Source of the DNA: Spirosoma telluris
GTDB taxonomy: Bacteria > Bacteroidota > Bacteroidia > Cytophagales > Spirosomataceae
Assembly (NCBI GenBank): GCA_003259005.1
Contig: QLII01000001.1
Coordinates: forward strand, 6,811,001 to 6,875,000
Length of the DNA: 64,000 bases
Direction: 5' to 3'
Part shown: positions 39,655 to 49,609 of the stretch, in pieces
Numbering within the stretch: the stretch's first letter is position 1
Layout: the number at the start of each line of letters is the position of its first letter
Translations under genes and position numbers: made by a program
The notes under the pieces: model-generated
Databases searched by the model: none
What the model was told of the DNA's origin: nothing
Seen by the model: the letters and a program-made list of their open reading frames with translations, nothing else

Positions 39655-39857
39655 ATGGCAGGTCAAGGTTCGGGTGGCAACGTGCTGGCTGCTCTTTGTA
39701 GTTTTTTCATCCCGGTTTAGGGCAACTCTTACAGGGCCGGTTGCTGATGGCCATTTTGCAATTTGTACTGGCTGGGGCGCTCTGGTTTATCCTGATGGGT
39801 TGGGTCATTCACCTGTGGTCCATTATTGATGCCGCTCGCTACGATCCTGGCAACTAA
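39655..39857 (+). CDS. Small membrane protein with TM2-like PGLGQ motif, frameshifted in this sequence
   Basis: Reading from the ATG at 39655 gives MAGQGSGGNVLAALCSFFIP and then a stop. One base added to the CCCGG run at 39711-39715 restores PGLGQLLQGRLLMAIL and a 67-aa protein ending at 39857. It has two hydrophobic helices (LMAILQFVLAGALWFILMG is the second) and a PGLGQ...GR motif like TM2/DUF5683-type small membrane proteins. It is too short to be called as one frame. Function is unknown; it was found by hand. Confidence 0.65.
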
Positions 39858-39929
39858 TCGAGACATTTTATCAAGGATTTCTCTTCTTGTTGGATATAGA
39901 GCACGTCTATACCCTCTAAACATGCGTTT

Positions 39930-40925
39930 ATGCAACCCTTCCCCGTTTCGTCGTCAATTTTATCTGTTCCCCACCTCGCCCAATTTTTACAGCGTCAGTA
40001 CAATTTAAGCCCAAACGTTTCCTGTAAGCTGTTAAAAGCGGGGGTTAATCATTCGTATCTAGTCACCGATGGTCCAACAAAATCTGTTTTTCGGGTGTAT
40101 AGTCTGGATTGGCGCACTGAAGTTGAGATTGGTGAAGAAATCCGATTATTAAATCTATTGCAGGAAAATGAACTGCCTGTTTCCACTCCAATTGTCGATG
40201 CCAGCGGGAACTACATTCAGGAATTGAATGCCCCTGAAGGCAAGCGCTTTGGTGTATTGTTCTCATTTGCTGAAGGCGAAAAGCTGCTTACGTTTTCGGA
40301 GGATCTGCATTGTAAAATAGGGCAGATCATGGCTCGTTTTCACCAGCTTACACACAATCTGATGCTGGAACGAGAAACCTATTCACCAGACGTCTTACTG
40401 ATTGATCCCATCGAGAAACTAAAGTCATTTCTTCCAGAAGAAACGCCAGAGTTTCAGTTTATGCTGTCGGCGCAGCGGTATATGCTAAACGAATTTGCGC
40501 GTATCGATCAGTCCAAAACCCGTCGAGGCATCGTGCATCTGGATATCTGGTTCGACAACCTGAACATTGCCAACGATGGTACGGTCACCCTCTTCGATTT
40601 TGATTTCTGCGGCAATGGCTTGCTGTGTCTTGACATCGCCTACTACATTTTGCAAATTCACAGCACCGAAACCGACGAGGCTGAGTTTCACAAAAAGAAA
40701 GATAGTTTTCTGCGGGGCTACGAGTCGATTACGAAAATCGGTGATGAAGAAAAACAGTTGTTGCCGATGCTGGCCGAAAGTATTTACTTCTTTTATGTCG
40801 GTGTTCAGTGTCAGCGATTTGACAACTGGTCGAATACATTCCTGAATGAGTTATACCTAAAGCGATTCATCAACCTGCGCATAAAGCGCTGGTTCGATTT
40901 CAATAAATTGGGAGAAATGGATTAA
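39930..40925 (+). CDS. Aminoglycoside phosphotransferase-family kinase
   Basis: 331 aa. The kinase-like fold has the catalytic loop IVHLDIWFDN (H203, D205, N210) and the metal-binding LFDFDFCG (D223/D225). The N-lobe has FRVYSLDWRTEVEIGEEIRL. This fits APH/homoserine kinase-like/CotS-like small-molecule kinases. The substrate is unknown; resistance should not be assumed. It is monocistronic, with a palindromic terminator candidate at 40934. Confidence 0.85.
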   Translation: MQPFPVSSSILSVPHLAQFLQRQYNLSPNVSCKLLKAGVNHSYLVTDGPTKSVFRVYSLDWRTEVEIGEEIRLLNLLQENELPVSTPIVDASGNYIQELNAPEGKRFGVLFSFAEGEKLLTFSEDLHCKIGQIMARFHQLTHNLMLERETYSPDVLLIDPIEKLKSFLPEETPEFQFMLSAQRYMLNEFARIDQSKTRRGIVHLDIWFDNLNIANDGTVTLFDFDFCGNGLLCLDIAYYILQIHSTETDEAEFHKKKDSFLRGYESITKIGDEEKQLLPMLAESIYFFYVGVQCQRFDNWSNTFLNELYLKRFINLRIKRWFDFNKLGEMD

Positions 40926-40933
40926 ATACAGAG

Positions 40934-40973
40934 CCAATTCTATATTTAAGGAATGACTCAACTATAGAATTGG
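40934..40973. terminator. Hairpin between convergent genes
   Basis: CCAATTCTATA (40934-40944) pairs exactly with TATAGAATTGG (40963-40973) around an 18-base loop. It lies between the phosphotransferase and the convergent DUF3748 gene. No strong T-run follows, so termination is inferred from position. Confidence 0.6.
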
Positions 40974-41044
40974 ACTGATAAATTTGGGCCGTACTGACGC
41001 CCAAAAATCTGTTGGCCAAGAATTAAGGCATGTCATTCACAGGC

Positions 41045-42430
41045 TTAAAATCCCGTTAGCTGAAACAACTGTACATAACGACCCGCAGGGGTTGGCACGT
41101 AACGATTGTAAGCAATTCGATCCCCTTTGTTAGACCAAACAACGCCATTGACCGGTCGCTGCTCATCGGCCGAACGGGGCGTGAGACGCTGAAATTTGCC
41201 ACTAGCTAAATCGCTCACGAAAATGCTGTTATCGGCCGCATAAGCAATCTGCTGCCCATCCGGGCTAAAGTTGAATGTTGTTTGTATGGAGAACGGCTGG
41301 TGAGTCAGTTGTCGGATCGGACCACCGTTGGGCGACACCCCAAAGACCTGAATCAGACCAGTAGCGTCTTTCGCTAAGAAACTAATGAGCGAGCCGTCTG
41401 GTAAGCTTCGCAACCAGTGCCGGGGGCCTTCAATCCCGTGCTGAGTGAATGTAATCCGACGCTGGGTAACGCCTGCGGGTGGATTTGGGCGGGTCGTTGC
41501 TGTGCCTTCCAACGGTTGACCGGGGCTAGCCTGAGTCAGGTTGTCCGGCAAATCAACCACAAATACTTCTGTAACGAGTTGATTTTCCCCATTCCGAACA
41601 TTACCCTGAAAGGCAATGGCCCGTTTTTGCCAGCTACCATCGGCCTTTCGGTATCCGTCCTGACCAATCCAGGTTTCGTCAAAGGCTTTCTCAACCTCAT
41701 CACTACCCAACTTAGGATGCTCGGTCACCTGCGCAATAACGGTAGCAAACCACTCGCCATCAAAACAGTCGGCCTCATTCGAATCGTGCACCTTTACGGA
41801 ATGAGCTGGGGTTAAAACGCCCACGGTTCGAAGATCTTTTATGGTTGGGTTCGTTTGGGAAAGCCGCTCCATGACCTCATCATTATAGGTAAAACTGATT
41901 CGCTGCCCATCGGCACTCCACTGATGCGCATGCGTACCCCCGCGTAAAGCACCCGGTACGAACGGAGCTGTAAGGCATCGACCATCTAAAAAATGGGGCT
42001 TCTGGGGCTGATCGATGGCGACCAGCACACCGGTTCGCCGACTCATGGAATACGGATATTGAGCATCTGCATTCCTGAGTCCATGCAGGAACAGGACTTT
42101 CGACTCTTTGGGCGAAAATGTAACAGCACCTGCCCCTGGTCCGTATTGGGTCTGGTTGGTAGTTTGATAAATCGGTCGGATTTCTTTCGTGTGCACATCA
42201 ACCAGCTCAATGGAACTGTTTTGTCCTAAGCCTGTATCGACGTTGCGTGTATCATAGGCAATCCAGCGGTCGTCGGGCGAAAAAGCCTGGTTATTATTAA
42301 GCGTATGACCTTTGGCGTCGAAAGTCAGTTGTGTTTCAATCGGCATTGTTGGTTGTTCGCCTGTCAGCAAAAGTCCTAAAAAGGCCAGCCAACCGGGTAG
42401 TAAGGGTTGTAGTAGGGACATGCAATTCAT
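41045..42430 (-). CDS. DUF3748 beta-propeller protein (TolB-like)
   Basis: 461 aa. It begins with a hydrophobic, signal-like segment and then shows TolB-type propeller repeats (NNQAFSPDDRWIAYDTRN, GAVTFSPKESKVLFLHG, FNFSPDGQQIAYAADNSIFV). The conserved block GTHAHQWSADGQRISFTYND and the RHWLRSLPDGSLISFLA segment fit DUF3748. It is probably exported. Function is unknown. It lies downstream of the GMC/subunit 3 pair on the same strand and may be in their operon. Confidence 0.85.
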   Translation of the reverse strand: MNCMSLLQPLLPGWLAFLGLLLTGEQPTMPIETQLTFDAKGHTLNNNQAFSPDDRWIAYDTRNVDTGLGQNSSIELVDVHTKEIRPIYQTTNQTQYGPGAGAVTFSPKESKVLFLHGLRNADAQYPYSMSRRTGVLVAIDQPQKPHFLDGRCLTAPFVPGALRGGTHAHQWSADGQRISFTYNDEVMERLSQTNPTIKDLRTVGVLTPAHSVKVHDSNEADCFDGEWFATVIAQVTEHPKLGSDEVEKAFDETWIGQDGYRKADGSWQKRAIAFQGNVRNGENQLVTEVFVVDLPDNLTQASPGQPLEGTATTRPNPPAGVTQRRITFTQHGIEGPRHWLRSLPDGSLISFLAKDATGLIQVFGVSPNGGPIRQLTHQPFSIQTTFNFSPDGQQIAYAADNSIFVSDLASGKFQRLTPRSADEQRPVNGVVWSNKGDRIAYNRYVPTPAGRYVQLFQLTGF

Positions 42431-42443
42431 GGATTTTAATGCA

Positions 42444-43091
42444 TCAGCTCATATCCGCATAATGAACATCAGCGTCGAAACTTAGTCCAAACTGATCTAA
42501 TACGTCTTTTGGAGGGCCCGCCCATTGATGGGGAGTATTCCCCATATAGCCCAGGGCGGCAATTCCTGCTTTGCTGGTGAAGTACCCGGCTGCCGTTAAG
42601 TTACGCATCCGCGAAAAGAAGGCTACCCCAGGCATATATTCAGGTTTGGCTTTGCCCGGGTATGCAATATCATCTACTACGGCGATGCGTTGAGATACCA
42701 GACATTCCGTAAAGGGTTTCCCAAAGCGGTTGCGGCATTCGTGATCCAGCCAGCTCAGTCCTCCGCGTACGGGTGTCTGTAGATCGGGCTGATCTTTCAG
42801 CATAAACTCAATAAATGAAGGCACACCCACCTGCGAAGCACTCGGTGAGCGGGTATCGGCTGGCAGAATAATATCGCATAGCAATGTAACGGTCGCCAGT
42901 TCATGAGCCGTCAGGAACTTTGCCGTTTGCAAGGCATTGTCTCTACGTTGCTCTTCGGGCGACTTCCCATTCTTAAATTCAGTTATTGCTGGTTTAGGCA
43001 ACGGAGCTGTTGAGGCAACTTCTGGAGTAGCCGTGGCTGGTAAGCTTAGGGTAGTAAGAGGAATAGCTTTTAGAAGGTCCCGGCGGTTCAT
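42444..43091 (-). CDS. Gluconate 2-dehydrogenase subunit 3-family protein
   Basis: 215 aa with a Tat-like leader (MNRRDLLKAIPLTTLSLPATA). The subunit 3 pattern is clear: ELATVTLLCDIILPADTRSPSASQVGVPSFIEFML, followed by FGKPFTECLVSQRIAVVDDIAYP. These small subunits chaperone and export the flavoprotein by a hitchhiker mechanism. Its start overlaps the GMC gene stop by 4 bases, so the two are translated together. Confidence 0.93.
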   Translation of the reverse strand: MNRRDLLKAIPLTTLSLPATATPEVASTAPLPKPAITEFKNGKSPEEQRRDNALQTAKFLTAHELATVTLLCDIILPADTRSPSASQVGVPSFIEFMLKDQPDLQTPVRGGLSWLDHECRNRFGKPFTECLVSQRIAVVDDIAYPGKAKPEYMPGVAFFSRMRNLTAAGYFTSKAGIAALGYMGNTPHQWAGPPKDVLDQFGLSFDADVHYADMS

Positions 43092-44831
43092 ATAGCTTTC
43101 TTTTTAAGTTGATCGATGATATAGTCCGAGGTACGCATAGAAGTGGCCAGAATGGTCCAGGTCAGGTTTTTATCGCCTTGCGATGGGAACGCAGCGGCAT
43201 CGACGACAAACAGATTTTTTACCTCATGCGCCTGTTGAAATGGGTTGAGAGCCGAGGTCTTGGGATCTTTCCCCATCCGAATTGTCCCGGCTTCGTGAAT
43301 AATCCTACCGGGAGCTTCCAGTCCATAATTACGGTCAGCACCGGGAGCCGGACTAACTCGTTCCCCCCCATCGCATGAATAATTTCATCGAAGGTTTGCT
43401 GCATGTGTTTGGCCTGTTTTATCTCATAATCCGACCACTTGTAATGAAACCGCAAGGTTGGAATACCATATTGATCGACACGATTCGGGTCAATTTCGCA
43501 ATAGTTGCTTTCCAATGGGACAGGTTCTCCCCGGCCTGCCATCGAGACAAATGCGCCATAATAACGGAGGTAATCATCCTTTAAACCGGCCCCGTAGCCA
43601 CCTGCTTCTTTCTTTTTACCACGGCTGTCGGAAATACGACCATTATACGCTTCAATACCACTCATGAAGTTATAATCGGGCATGCGCATACCTCCCCCAT
43701 ATTCGATATGGTATCCACGCGGGAAATCCAGCTTTTTGTTATCGAGCCACCAGGGGGTATAAATATGGCAGCTCTGGGCACCGTCTTCATTGTACCGTTT
43801 GCGGTTCATCAGAGCAGGTACGAAGCCAGACATGGATGCCCCGGTTGAATCGTTTAGGTACTTTCCAACCACGCCCGAACCATTGGCCAAACCCTGCTGA
43901 TATTGGGAGGATTTCGAGTTCAGCAGGAGTCGTGCCGACTGACAGGTGCTGGCCGCCAGTATGACCAGTTTACCTTTTACGGTTCGCTCCTGTAAACTGG
44001 TCTTATCGACATACGAGACGCCTGTACACAGGCCGCTTTGTGGATCGGTTAACACCTCGCGGGCCATCGCGTTATTGATCAGCGTAAGCTTGCCAGTTTT
44101 CATAGCCGGAATCACCAGTGCCGACGACGACGAAAAATCGGCATAAGCCGAACAGGCCCGTCCACACTGGGCGCAGTAAAAACAGGTTCCTCGTTCCTGA
44201 TTGATGGGCTTCGTCAATACGGCCAATCGGGAAGGAAAGACAGGTACCCCGACACTACGAGCGGCTTTAGTAATAAGCATTTCGTGTAGGCGGGGTTTGG
44301 GAGGGGTAGAAAAAAGCCATCGGGTTCGTTCGGCAATCCAACGTTGGTACCAAACACGCCAATGAGTTTATCGACCCGGTCGTAGTAGGGCTTCATCTCA
44401 TCGTAGCCAATGGGCCAGTCGACACCGATTCCGGAAAGGCTATAGCGACGGAAATCATCCGGCCCAAATCGCAACGAAATCCGCCCCCAGTGATTGGTTC
44501 GCCCGCCAAGCATTTGTGAGCGAAACCAGTGGAATTCGGTGCCTGATTGAGCAGAATAGGGCTCTCCATCGATTTGCCAACCTCCCCAGGCCGCATCGAA
44601 ATCACCGAATGGTCGATTCGTATTGGCCCCTCGTCGAGGTGATTCATAAGGCCATTTAAGCTGCGTGATATACTTGGGGTCGGCGGGGTCAAAATAGCCT
44701 CCTGCTTCCAGGAGACAGACATTGGCACCAGCTTTGGTGAGCTGGTAGGCAGCCATGCCTCCGCCAGCACCGGAGCCAATGATAATTACATCATAGGTGG
44801 CTAGTTCTTTACCATTCAGATTACAAGACAT
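43088..44831 (-). CDS. GMC-family flavoprotein oxidoreductase (sugar dehydrogenase large subunit), two frameshifts in this sequence
   Basis: Restored length 581 aa. FAD dinucleotide fold YDVIIIGSGAGGGMAAYQL is at residues 13-31, then QMLGGRTNHWG and a C-terminal NLFVVDAAAFPSQGDKNLTW typical of GMC enzymes. A cysteine cluster CFYCAQCGRAC near residue 200 could hold an iron-sulfur center. One base in the G run 44303-44306 (LPPPKPRLHEML) and one at 43341-43345 (LPGADRNYGLE) restore the frame. With its subunit 3 partner it resembles periplasmic glucoside 3-dehydrogenases; no cytochrome gene is adjacent. Confidence 0.9.
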
Positions 44832-45307
44832 AAGTGTAGTGGACTGGCGCTAAGAGGCCAGATTTAACTTAAAGGCTTAGGATTTAGGACTAATTCAGCA
44901 TCACACTGTTTTATTACTGATGTAAGACGCAATCGTACCCTTCTACTGTCCCAAAAATTACGAAACCCGATGCTCTTCAATGTTAGCCTGGTTAGCATTT
45001 ATCGTTTCGATGCTCCTGCCGTTTGTAAAACCCCACTATTCAGATCAGCCTGATAGCCACTCAGACCGTTAAGCGATTACCGGACCAACACCTGGTACGG
45101 AGACCATTAAGTCGAACGACCGTACGGGCGGCCCGTGCGGTCATTATTACGGAGTTGGCTTCGTCCTGACCGGGGTCTTAGTCAAGAGAAATTACCGTTT
45201 TACGTGGATTATTTTGAATGGCTTCATAATTTGCGAAAGGGGGGAAAACGTGAGGTTTGAGCCAAGTTTTTCAGCTATGTCTCTGTGGTTAATTTAAAAC
45301 AAACGTC
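44832..45307. other. Gene-free stretch with a GC palindrome
   Basis: About 476 bases between divergent genes. The only structure is CGACCGTACGGGC (45117-45129) pairing with 45131-45143, of the same GACCG-type as 13699. No gene or RNA was recognised. Confidence 0.55.
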
Positions 45308-45862
45308 ATGGGAAAATTTCACGATTCTATTAAGCCTGCTCACAAGCAATTTATTGAGGAGCAGCACATTTTTTTTGTAAGCACAGCCCCGCTGAGTGCC
45401 GATGGGCATATCAATCTGTCACCAAAAGGGCTTGATTGTTTCCGGGTTTTGTCGGAAACCAAAGTGGGGTATATGGACCTGATCAGTAGTGGCAATGAAA
45501 CTTCGGCCCATACGCTCGAGAACGGACGTATTACGCTCATGTTCTGCTCGTTCGACGGGTCGCCGAACATCCTCCGGTTGTATGGAAAAGGCTTTACGGT
45601 ATTACCCGGTACCGACTTGTGGAACGAGTACGCACCCAATTTTACCATTTACCCCAGTACGCGTCAGCTCATTGTGGCTGAGATCGACTTAGTCCAAACG
45701 TCCTGTGGGTTTGGCGTTCCTTTATTCGAGTACGTTGGCGAGCGGGATATTCATTTCAACTGGGCTGAGAAAAAAGGGGACGAAGGGCTTCAGGCCTATA
45801 TTCAGGAAAACAATTTGGTGAGTCTCGACGGTTTGCCAACAAGCATAGGACTTAATCAATGA
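45308..45862 (+). CDS. Pyridoxamine 5'-phosphate oxidase-family (FMN split-barrel) protein
   Basis: 184 aa. The opening FHDSIKPAHKQFIEEQHIFFVSTAPLS, then GHINLSPKGLDCFRVL, SGNETSAHTLENGRITLMF and ILRLYGKGFTV match the PNPOx-like split-barrel group. Members bind FMN, F420 or heme; the cofactor is not assignable. The stop overlaps the next start by 4 bases (45859-45862), so it is coupled to the YdeI-like gene. Confidence 0.9.
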   Translation: MGKFHDSIKPAHKQFIEEQHIFFVSTAPLSADGHINLSPKGLDCFRVLSETKVGYMDLISSGNETSAHTLENGRITLMFCSFDGSPNILRLYGKGFTVLPGTDLWNEYAPNFTIYPSTRQLIVAEIDLVQTSCGFGVPLFEYVGERDIHFNWAEKKGDEGLQAYIQENNLVSLDGLPTSIGLNQ

Positions 45863-46428
45863 TACCAACCTTCTTCCCAACGCAGGCTGACTTTCGTACG
45901 TGGTTGTCTGAAAACCATGATAAAAAGACAGAGCTGATCGTCGGCTTTTACAAAGTTGGATCGGGAAAACCGAGCATGACCTGGTCGCAATCGGTAGATG
46001 AAGCGCTTTGTTTTGGCTGGATTGATGGCGTTCGCCGATCTATTGATGCCGATAGTTATTGTATTCGCTTCACGCCCAGGAAATCAGGTAGTATTTGGAG
46101 TGCAGTCAATATAGCAAAAATAGACGAACTCACTCGGCAGGGATTGATTCATCCTGCTGGCATGGCCGCGTTTACCAAACGGAAAGAACACAAATCGAAA
46201 ATTTACGCCTACGAGCGGCAACAAGTAAGCTTGTCTGATGAATTTGAAGCCATGTTTAAGGCGAATGAAGCAGCCTGGGCATTTTTTCAGAAACAGGCAC
46301 CTTCGTATCGTAAGATAGCCATAAACTGGGTTATGAGTGCCAAACAAGCCCAAACTGTCAGTAAGCGTCTGAATGAACTAATCAGTGATAGTGCACAGGG
46401 GCTGAAAATTAAGTCACAGCGTTATTAG
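45859..46428 (+). CDS. YdeI/OmpD-associated-family protein
   Basis: 189 aa. The family pattern includes FRTWLSENHDKKTELIVGFYK, TWSQSVDEALCFGWIDGVRR, SYCIRFTPRKSGSIWSAVN and the C-terminal FFQKQAPSYRKIAINWVMSAKQ. These proteins are cytosolic and linked in some species to bacteriocin or polymyxin protection; the role here is unknown. It is the second gene of a coupled pair. Confidence 0.9.
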   Translation: MIPTFFPTQADFRTWLSENHDKKTELIVGFYKVGSGKPSMTWSQSVDEALCFGWIDGVRRSIDADSYCIRFTPRKSGSIWSAVNIAKIDELTRQGLIHPAGMAAFTKRKEHKSKIYAYERQQVSLSDEFEAMFKANEAAWAFFQKQAPSYRKIAINWVMSAKQAQTVSKRLNELISDSAQGLKIKSQRY

Positions 46429-46583
46429 TGAAAAGGAGCTTTTCCTTTATGTAGTGAATTGACTACTGGTAAACTGGCGGAGCAACCTTGTGGCGGAACT
46501 AATCGTATTGCCTGAAAAATACGTATATTCGGTACCCTTTTTTACTAGTCAATTCCTGAACCTATAGAGCGTATCCCGAAGCT

Positions 46584-48109
46584 ATGCAAAGCGGATTCAT
46601 TCGGAACGTATTCTGGCTTGTGCTCATTCTGCCTGGGATTGCTATGAGCCAGAATCTGGTTCCGAATGGGAGCTTTGAACAGTACCGGAATTGCCCTCAT
46701 CAGGATAACCTCCTCATCGAAGCCACGCCCTGGTATAATCCTAATAGAGCCACACCCGATTTTTATAATCACTGTTTTGATTTTGGCCAGCTCATTCTGA
46801 CACCTCATTCGGGACAGGGAGTAGCGCGATTATATTTCGATCAGGGCTGGGAAGAATATTTGGGCGTTCGTTTAAAAAAGCCTCTGAATGCCGGTGAGTG
46901 CTATTACTTCGAAATGTACATCGCTACCGATACACCAGCTAAGTACATTACGGAGACAGTCGGCGCTTATTTTTCAAAGCAACCCCTCACCGGCACCACC
47001 ACAGACATGCTTAATGTCAGTCCACAAATTCTGGACAGAACACCGAAAGCAAGTGTATCTAACCTGAAGTGGCAGCAAGTATCGGGTTTTCTGGATGCGA
47101 AGGGCGGAGAAGAATACCTGACGATTGGCAGTTTCTATAAGACACCGCCGTTTCTGGGCTATTACTACCTGTTTGTTGACGACGTGCTGCTAACACCTAT
47201 CAATCTTGAGTTAGGTAAAGATACAACCCTGTGCAGCCGCAGGAACACACTGCTACTGGATGCAACAACTCCGGGAGCATCTGATTACAAATGGAATGAT
47301 GGTAGTATAAAACCCACCTTGCAGGTCACTAAACCTGGCAAATATTCGGTCACGGTAATTACGAGCTGTAAAACGTTGCAGGATTCAATCAAGGTTGATT
47401 ACGCCCTCGATTTTGATTTGGGGCCGATACCACACTCTGCAATGGGCAGGAAGTTATCTTAAAGGTGCCATCTGCGCCTGCAGCTACCTATCGCTGGCAG
47501 GATGGCTCGGTACAAACTACCTATACCGCCAAGCAGTCTGGTACGTATACCATAAAAGTTACGCAGGCGAGTTGTGTGGCTACGGATACGATTCAAGTGC
47601 GTTATATTCCTCCTCCCCAATTGGAGTTAGGACCCGATAAAGAACTTTGTGGTGCACAAACGTTTACGATAAAACCCATCGTTGCCGAAGGGAAATTTAC
47701 CTGGCAGGATCAGTATGCCAATACAGAGCGGACTGTCAGCACATCTGGGGTATTCTGGGGGAGCGTTCGGAATGAATGTGCAACCGTGACGGATTCTATC
47801 GAGATTGACTATGGAGCCTGTGACTGTATCCTCTATGCACCCAATAGTTTTACCCCCAATGATGATGGAAAGAACGATGTATTCCTGGCCTACGGTTGGG
47901 GTGATATTAAGATTACCTCCCTTTCCATTTTCAATCGCTGGGGCGAGGTGATTTTTAAGACGACAGCCCCGCCATTTCAATGGGATGGCTACTACCGGGG
48001 TAATATTTGCGAAATAGGCGTTTATGCCTGGAGTATTCAATATGAGCTACATCGTGGGAAGAAAGTTAAATTCGATCAGAAAGAGGGACCTCTGAGCCTG
48101 ATTCGCTAA
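46584..48109 (+). CDS. Secreted protein with gliding-motility-type (type B) C-terminal domain, frameshifted in this sequence
   Basis: Restored length 508 aa. It has a signal peptide, then a beta-sandwich region (NLVPNGSFEQYRNCPH, YFEMYIATDTPAKY), three Ig-like repeats each opening with LGKDTTLC-type words and containing YKWNDGS/YRWQDGS, and a type B sorting domain (APNSFTPNDDGKNDVF, FNRWGEVIF). Frame is lost at DLG; one base in the G run 47420-47423 restores LGADTTLCNGQEVILKV. It is a likely type IX secretion substrate. Confidence 0.88.
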
Positions 48110-48145
48110 GCCTAAATAATGATATCAACCCAATCCGGAACCTGA

Positions 48146-48940
48146 ATGAGAACCTGCCTGGTAATCTATATTTCTACTTTCTTTTTTGTTAGTTATCTCC
48201 TGATTGGTGTCAATTGGCCGGCATCGGGGCAAACAACCAAACCTACATTTCGAGTGGTGGCGATTGCAGAAAAGGATGGAGGTGTTCATGCGCCTTTTGT
48301 TGCGGAGGCAAAAAAGTGGCTCGCTCAGGTCGCTCTGGAAAATAATTTTACGATTGATTATATCGAAAATACGGAGCCAATCAATGATGCCTTTCTGGCC
48401 AACTATCAGTTATTTATTCAATTGAATTATCCGCCTTATATGTGGACGGATACCGCTAAAGCCGCTTTTCAGAAATACATCACCGAGGGGAAAGGGGGCG
48501 GCTGGCTAGGCTTTCATCACGCATCTTTACTGGGCGAATTTGATGGTTACCCGATGTGGCCCTGGTTTTCGGAGTTTATGGGCGGCATTCGCTACAAGAA
48601 TTACATTGCCAGTTTTGCGAAGGCAACCGTACACGTGGAAGCAACAAGCCATCCGTGCATGAAAGGACTGCCAGCTACATTTGAGGTGGAGAAAGAAGAA
48701 TGGTATACCTACAACAAGAGTCCGCGCCCACATGTGAAGGTATTGGCTACGGTTGATGAATCGACCTATGAGCCTGATTCAAAACTAAAAATGGGTGGCG
48801 ACCATCCGGTGATCTGGTCAAATGAGCAAATGAAAGCCCGAAATGTCTACATCTTCATGGGGCACCATCCCGATCTGTTCAGGAATGACGCCTTTGTAAG
48901 AATCTTTCGAAATGCTATTTTCTGGGGAGCTTCGCGTTAA
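48146..48940 (+). CDS. ThuA-domain secreted protein
   Basis: 264 aa with signal peptide. The ThuA (trehalose utilisation, glutamine amidotransferase-like) core shows FRVVAIAEKDGGVHAPFVAEA, GGGWLGFHHASLLGEF, WYTYNKSPRPHVKVLA and GGDHPVIWSNEQMKARNVYIF. The family is found with sugar oxidation genes in Bacteroidota; its reaction is unknown. It is distinct from the ThuA domain in the 24105 fusion. Its 3' end overlaps the convergent Uma2 gene by 4 bases. Confidence 0.92.
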   Translation: MRTCLVIYISTFFFVSYLLIGVNWPASGQTTKPTFRVVAIAEKDGGVHAPFVAEAKKWLAQVALENNFTIDYIENTEPINDAFLANYQLFIQLNYPPYMWTDTAKAAFQKYITEGKGGGWLGFHHASLLGEFDGYPMWPWFSEFMGGIRYKNYIASFAKATVHVEATSHPCMKGLPATFEVEKEEWYTYNKSPRPHVKVLATVDESTYEPDSKLKMGGDHPVIWSNEQMKARNVYIFMGHHPDLFRNDAFVRIFRNAIFWGASR

Positions 48941-49551
48941 AACTCAATTCCTTCTTCGGTCAGCAAGGCGGCTAAATTCAGGACAACATCATCCATAACC
49001 GGTACAGTAGCATCCCAGTTTTGCGTGAGCCAGGGGGCGGTACGAGTAGCTACGAATATCTTTTTAGGCTGGGTGGTAATCCAGATCACGGTTTCGACGC
49101 CAAACTCAAGCAGCCGTTCCGTTTTCGCGTACACATAGCCTGATTCCTTTCCAGAGAACTCTTCAGGTTCAATCCGAACGTCCACTTCGATAGCGATGCG
49201 TGGCGGGACATTGAAGTATTTATCGGTTAATGTTAAGCCAGGTGATTTATCGAAAATAGCGATGTCATTCGATAAGTTGTTGCCTTTATCAAGATGAATA
49301 CCAGACTCATTGGTGGCTAGTAAATACCGCTTTCTGTCGATGTGCGTGAACAAAAAGCCATGTATTAATGACACAAGCATAGCTTGTAATGAACTGCTTC
49401 CCATAATTTCGGCAGGGGTCTTTTTCCCGGTTGTTACGTCTCTGTAACCACGGTAATACAGAGCACGTCCGTTCAGCGTTTCGTAAATCAGGTAGGTGGG
49501 TACCCCTGATTTTCTCCGCTTATTCGGTGCTGTTGCAACAGCTACTGACAT
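48937..49551 (-). CDS. Uma2-family endonuclease-like protein
   Basis: 204 aa. The restriction-endonuclease-like core has DIAIFDKSPGL, PPRIAIEVDVR and YVYAKTERLLEFGVETVIWI, with D and E placed as in Uma2/DUF820 proteins. The LYYRGYRDVTTGKKTPAEIMGSS segment is typical of Bacteroidota members. Function is unknown. It is a single gene between convergent and same-strand neighbours. Confidence 0.87.
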   Translation of the reverse strand: MSVAVATAPNKRRKSGVPTYLIYETLNGRALYYRGYRDVTTGKKTPAEIMGSSSLQAMLVSLIHGFLFTHIDRKRYLLATNESGIHLDKGNNLSNDIAIFDKSPGLTLTDKYFNVPPRIAIEVDVRIEPEEFSGKESGYVYAKTERLLEFGVETVIWITTQPKKIFVATRTAPWLTQNWDATVPVMDDVVLNLAALLTEEGIEF

Positions 49552-49609
49552 GGCTTTCGTTGATTACGTTTGAATGACAATACTACGCATTTTGCCCGGT
49601 AAAAGACAA

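Noticed and set aside
39930..40925. Antibiotic resistance gene call for the APH-family kinase
   Set aside because: Only the general kinase fold is visible; the family includes many housekeeping kinases.
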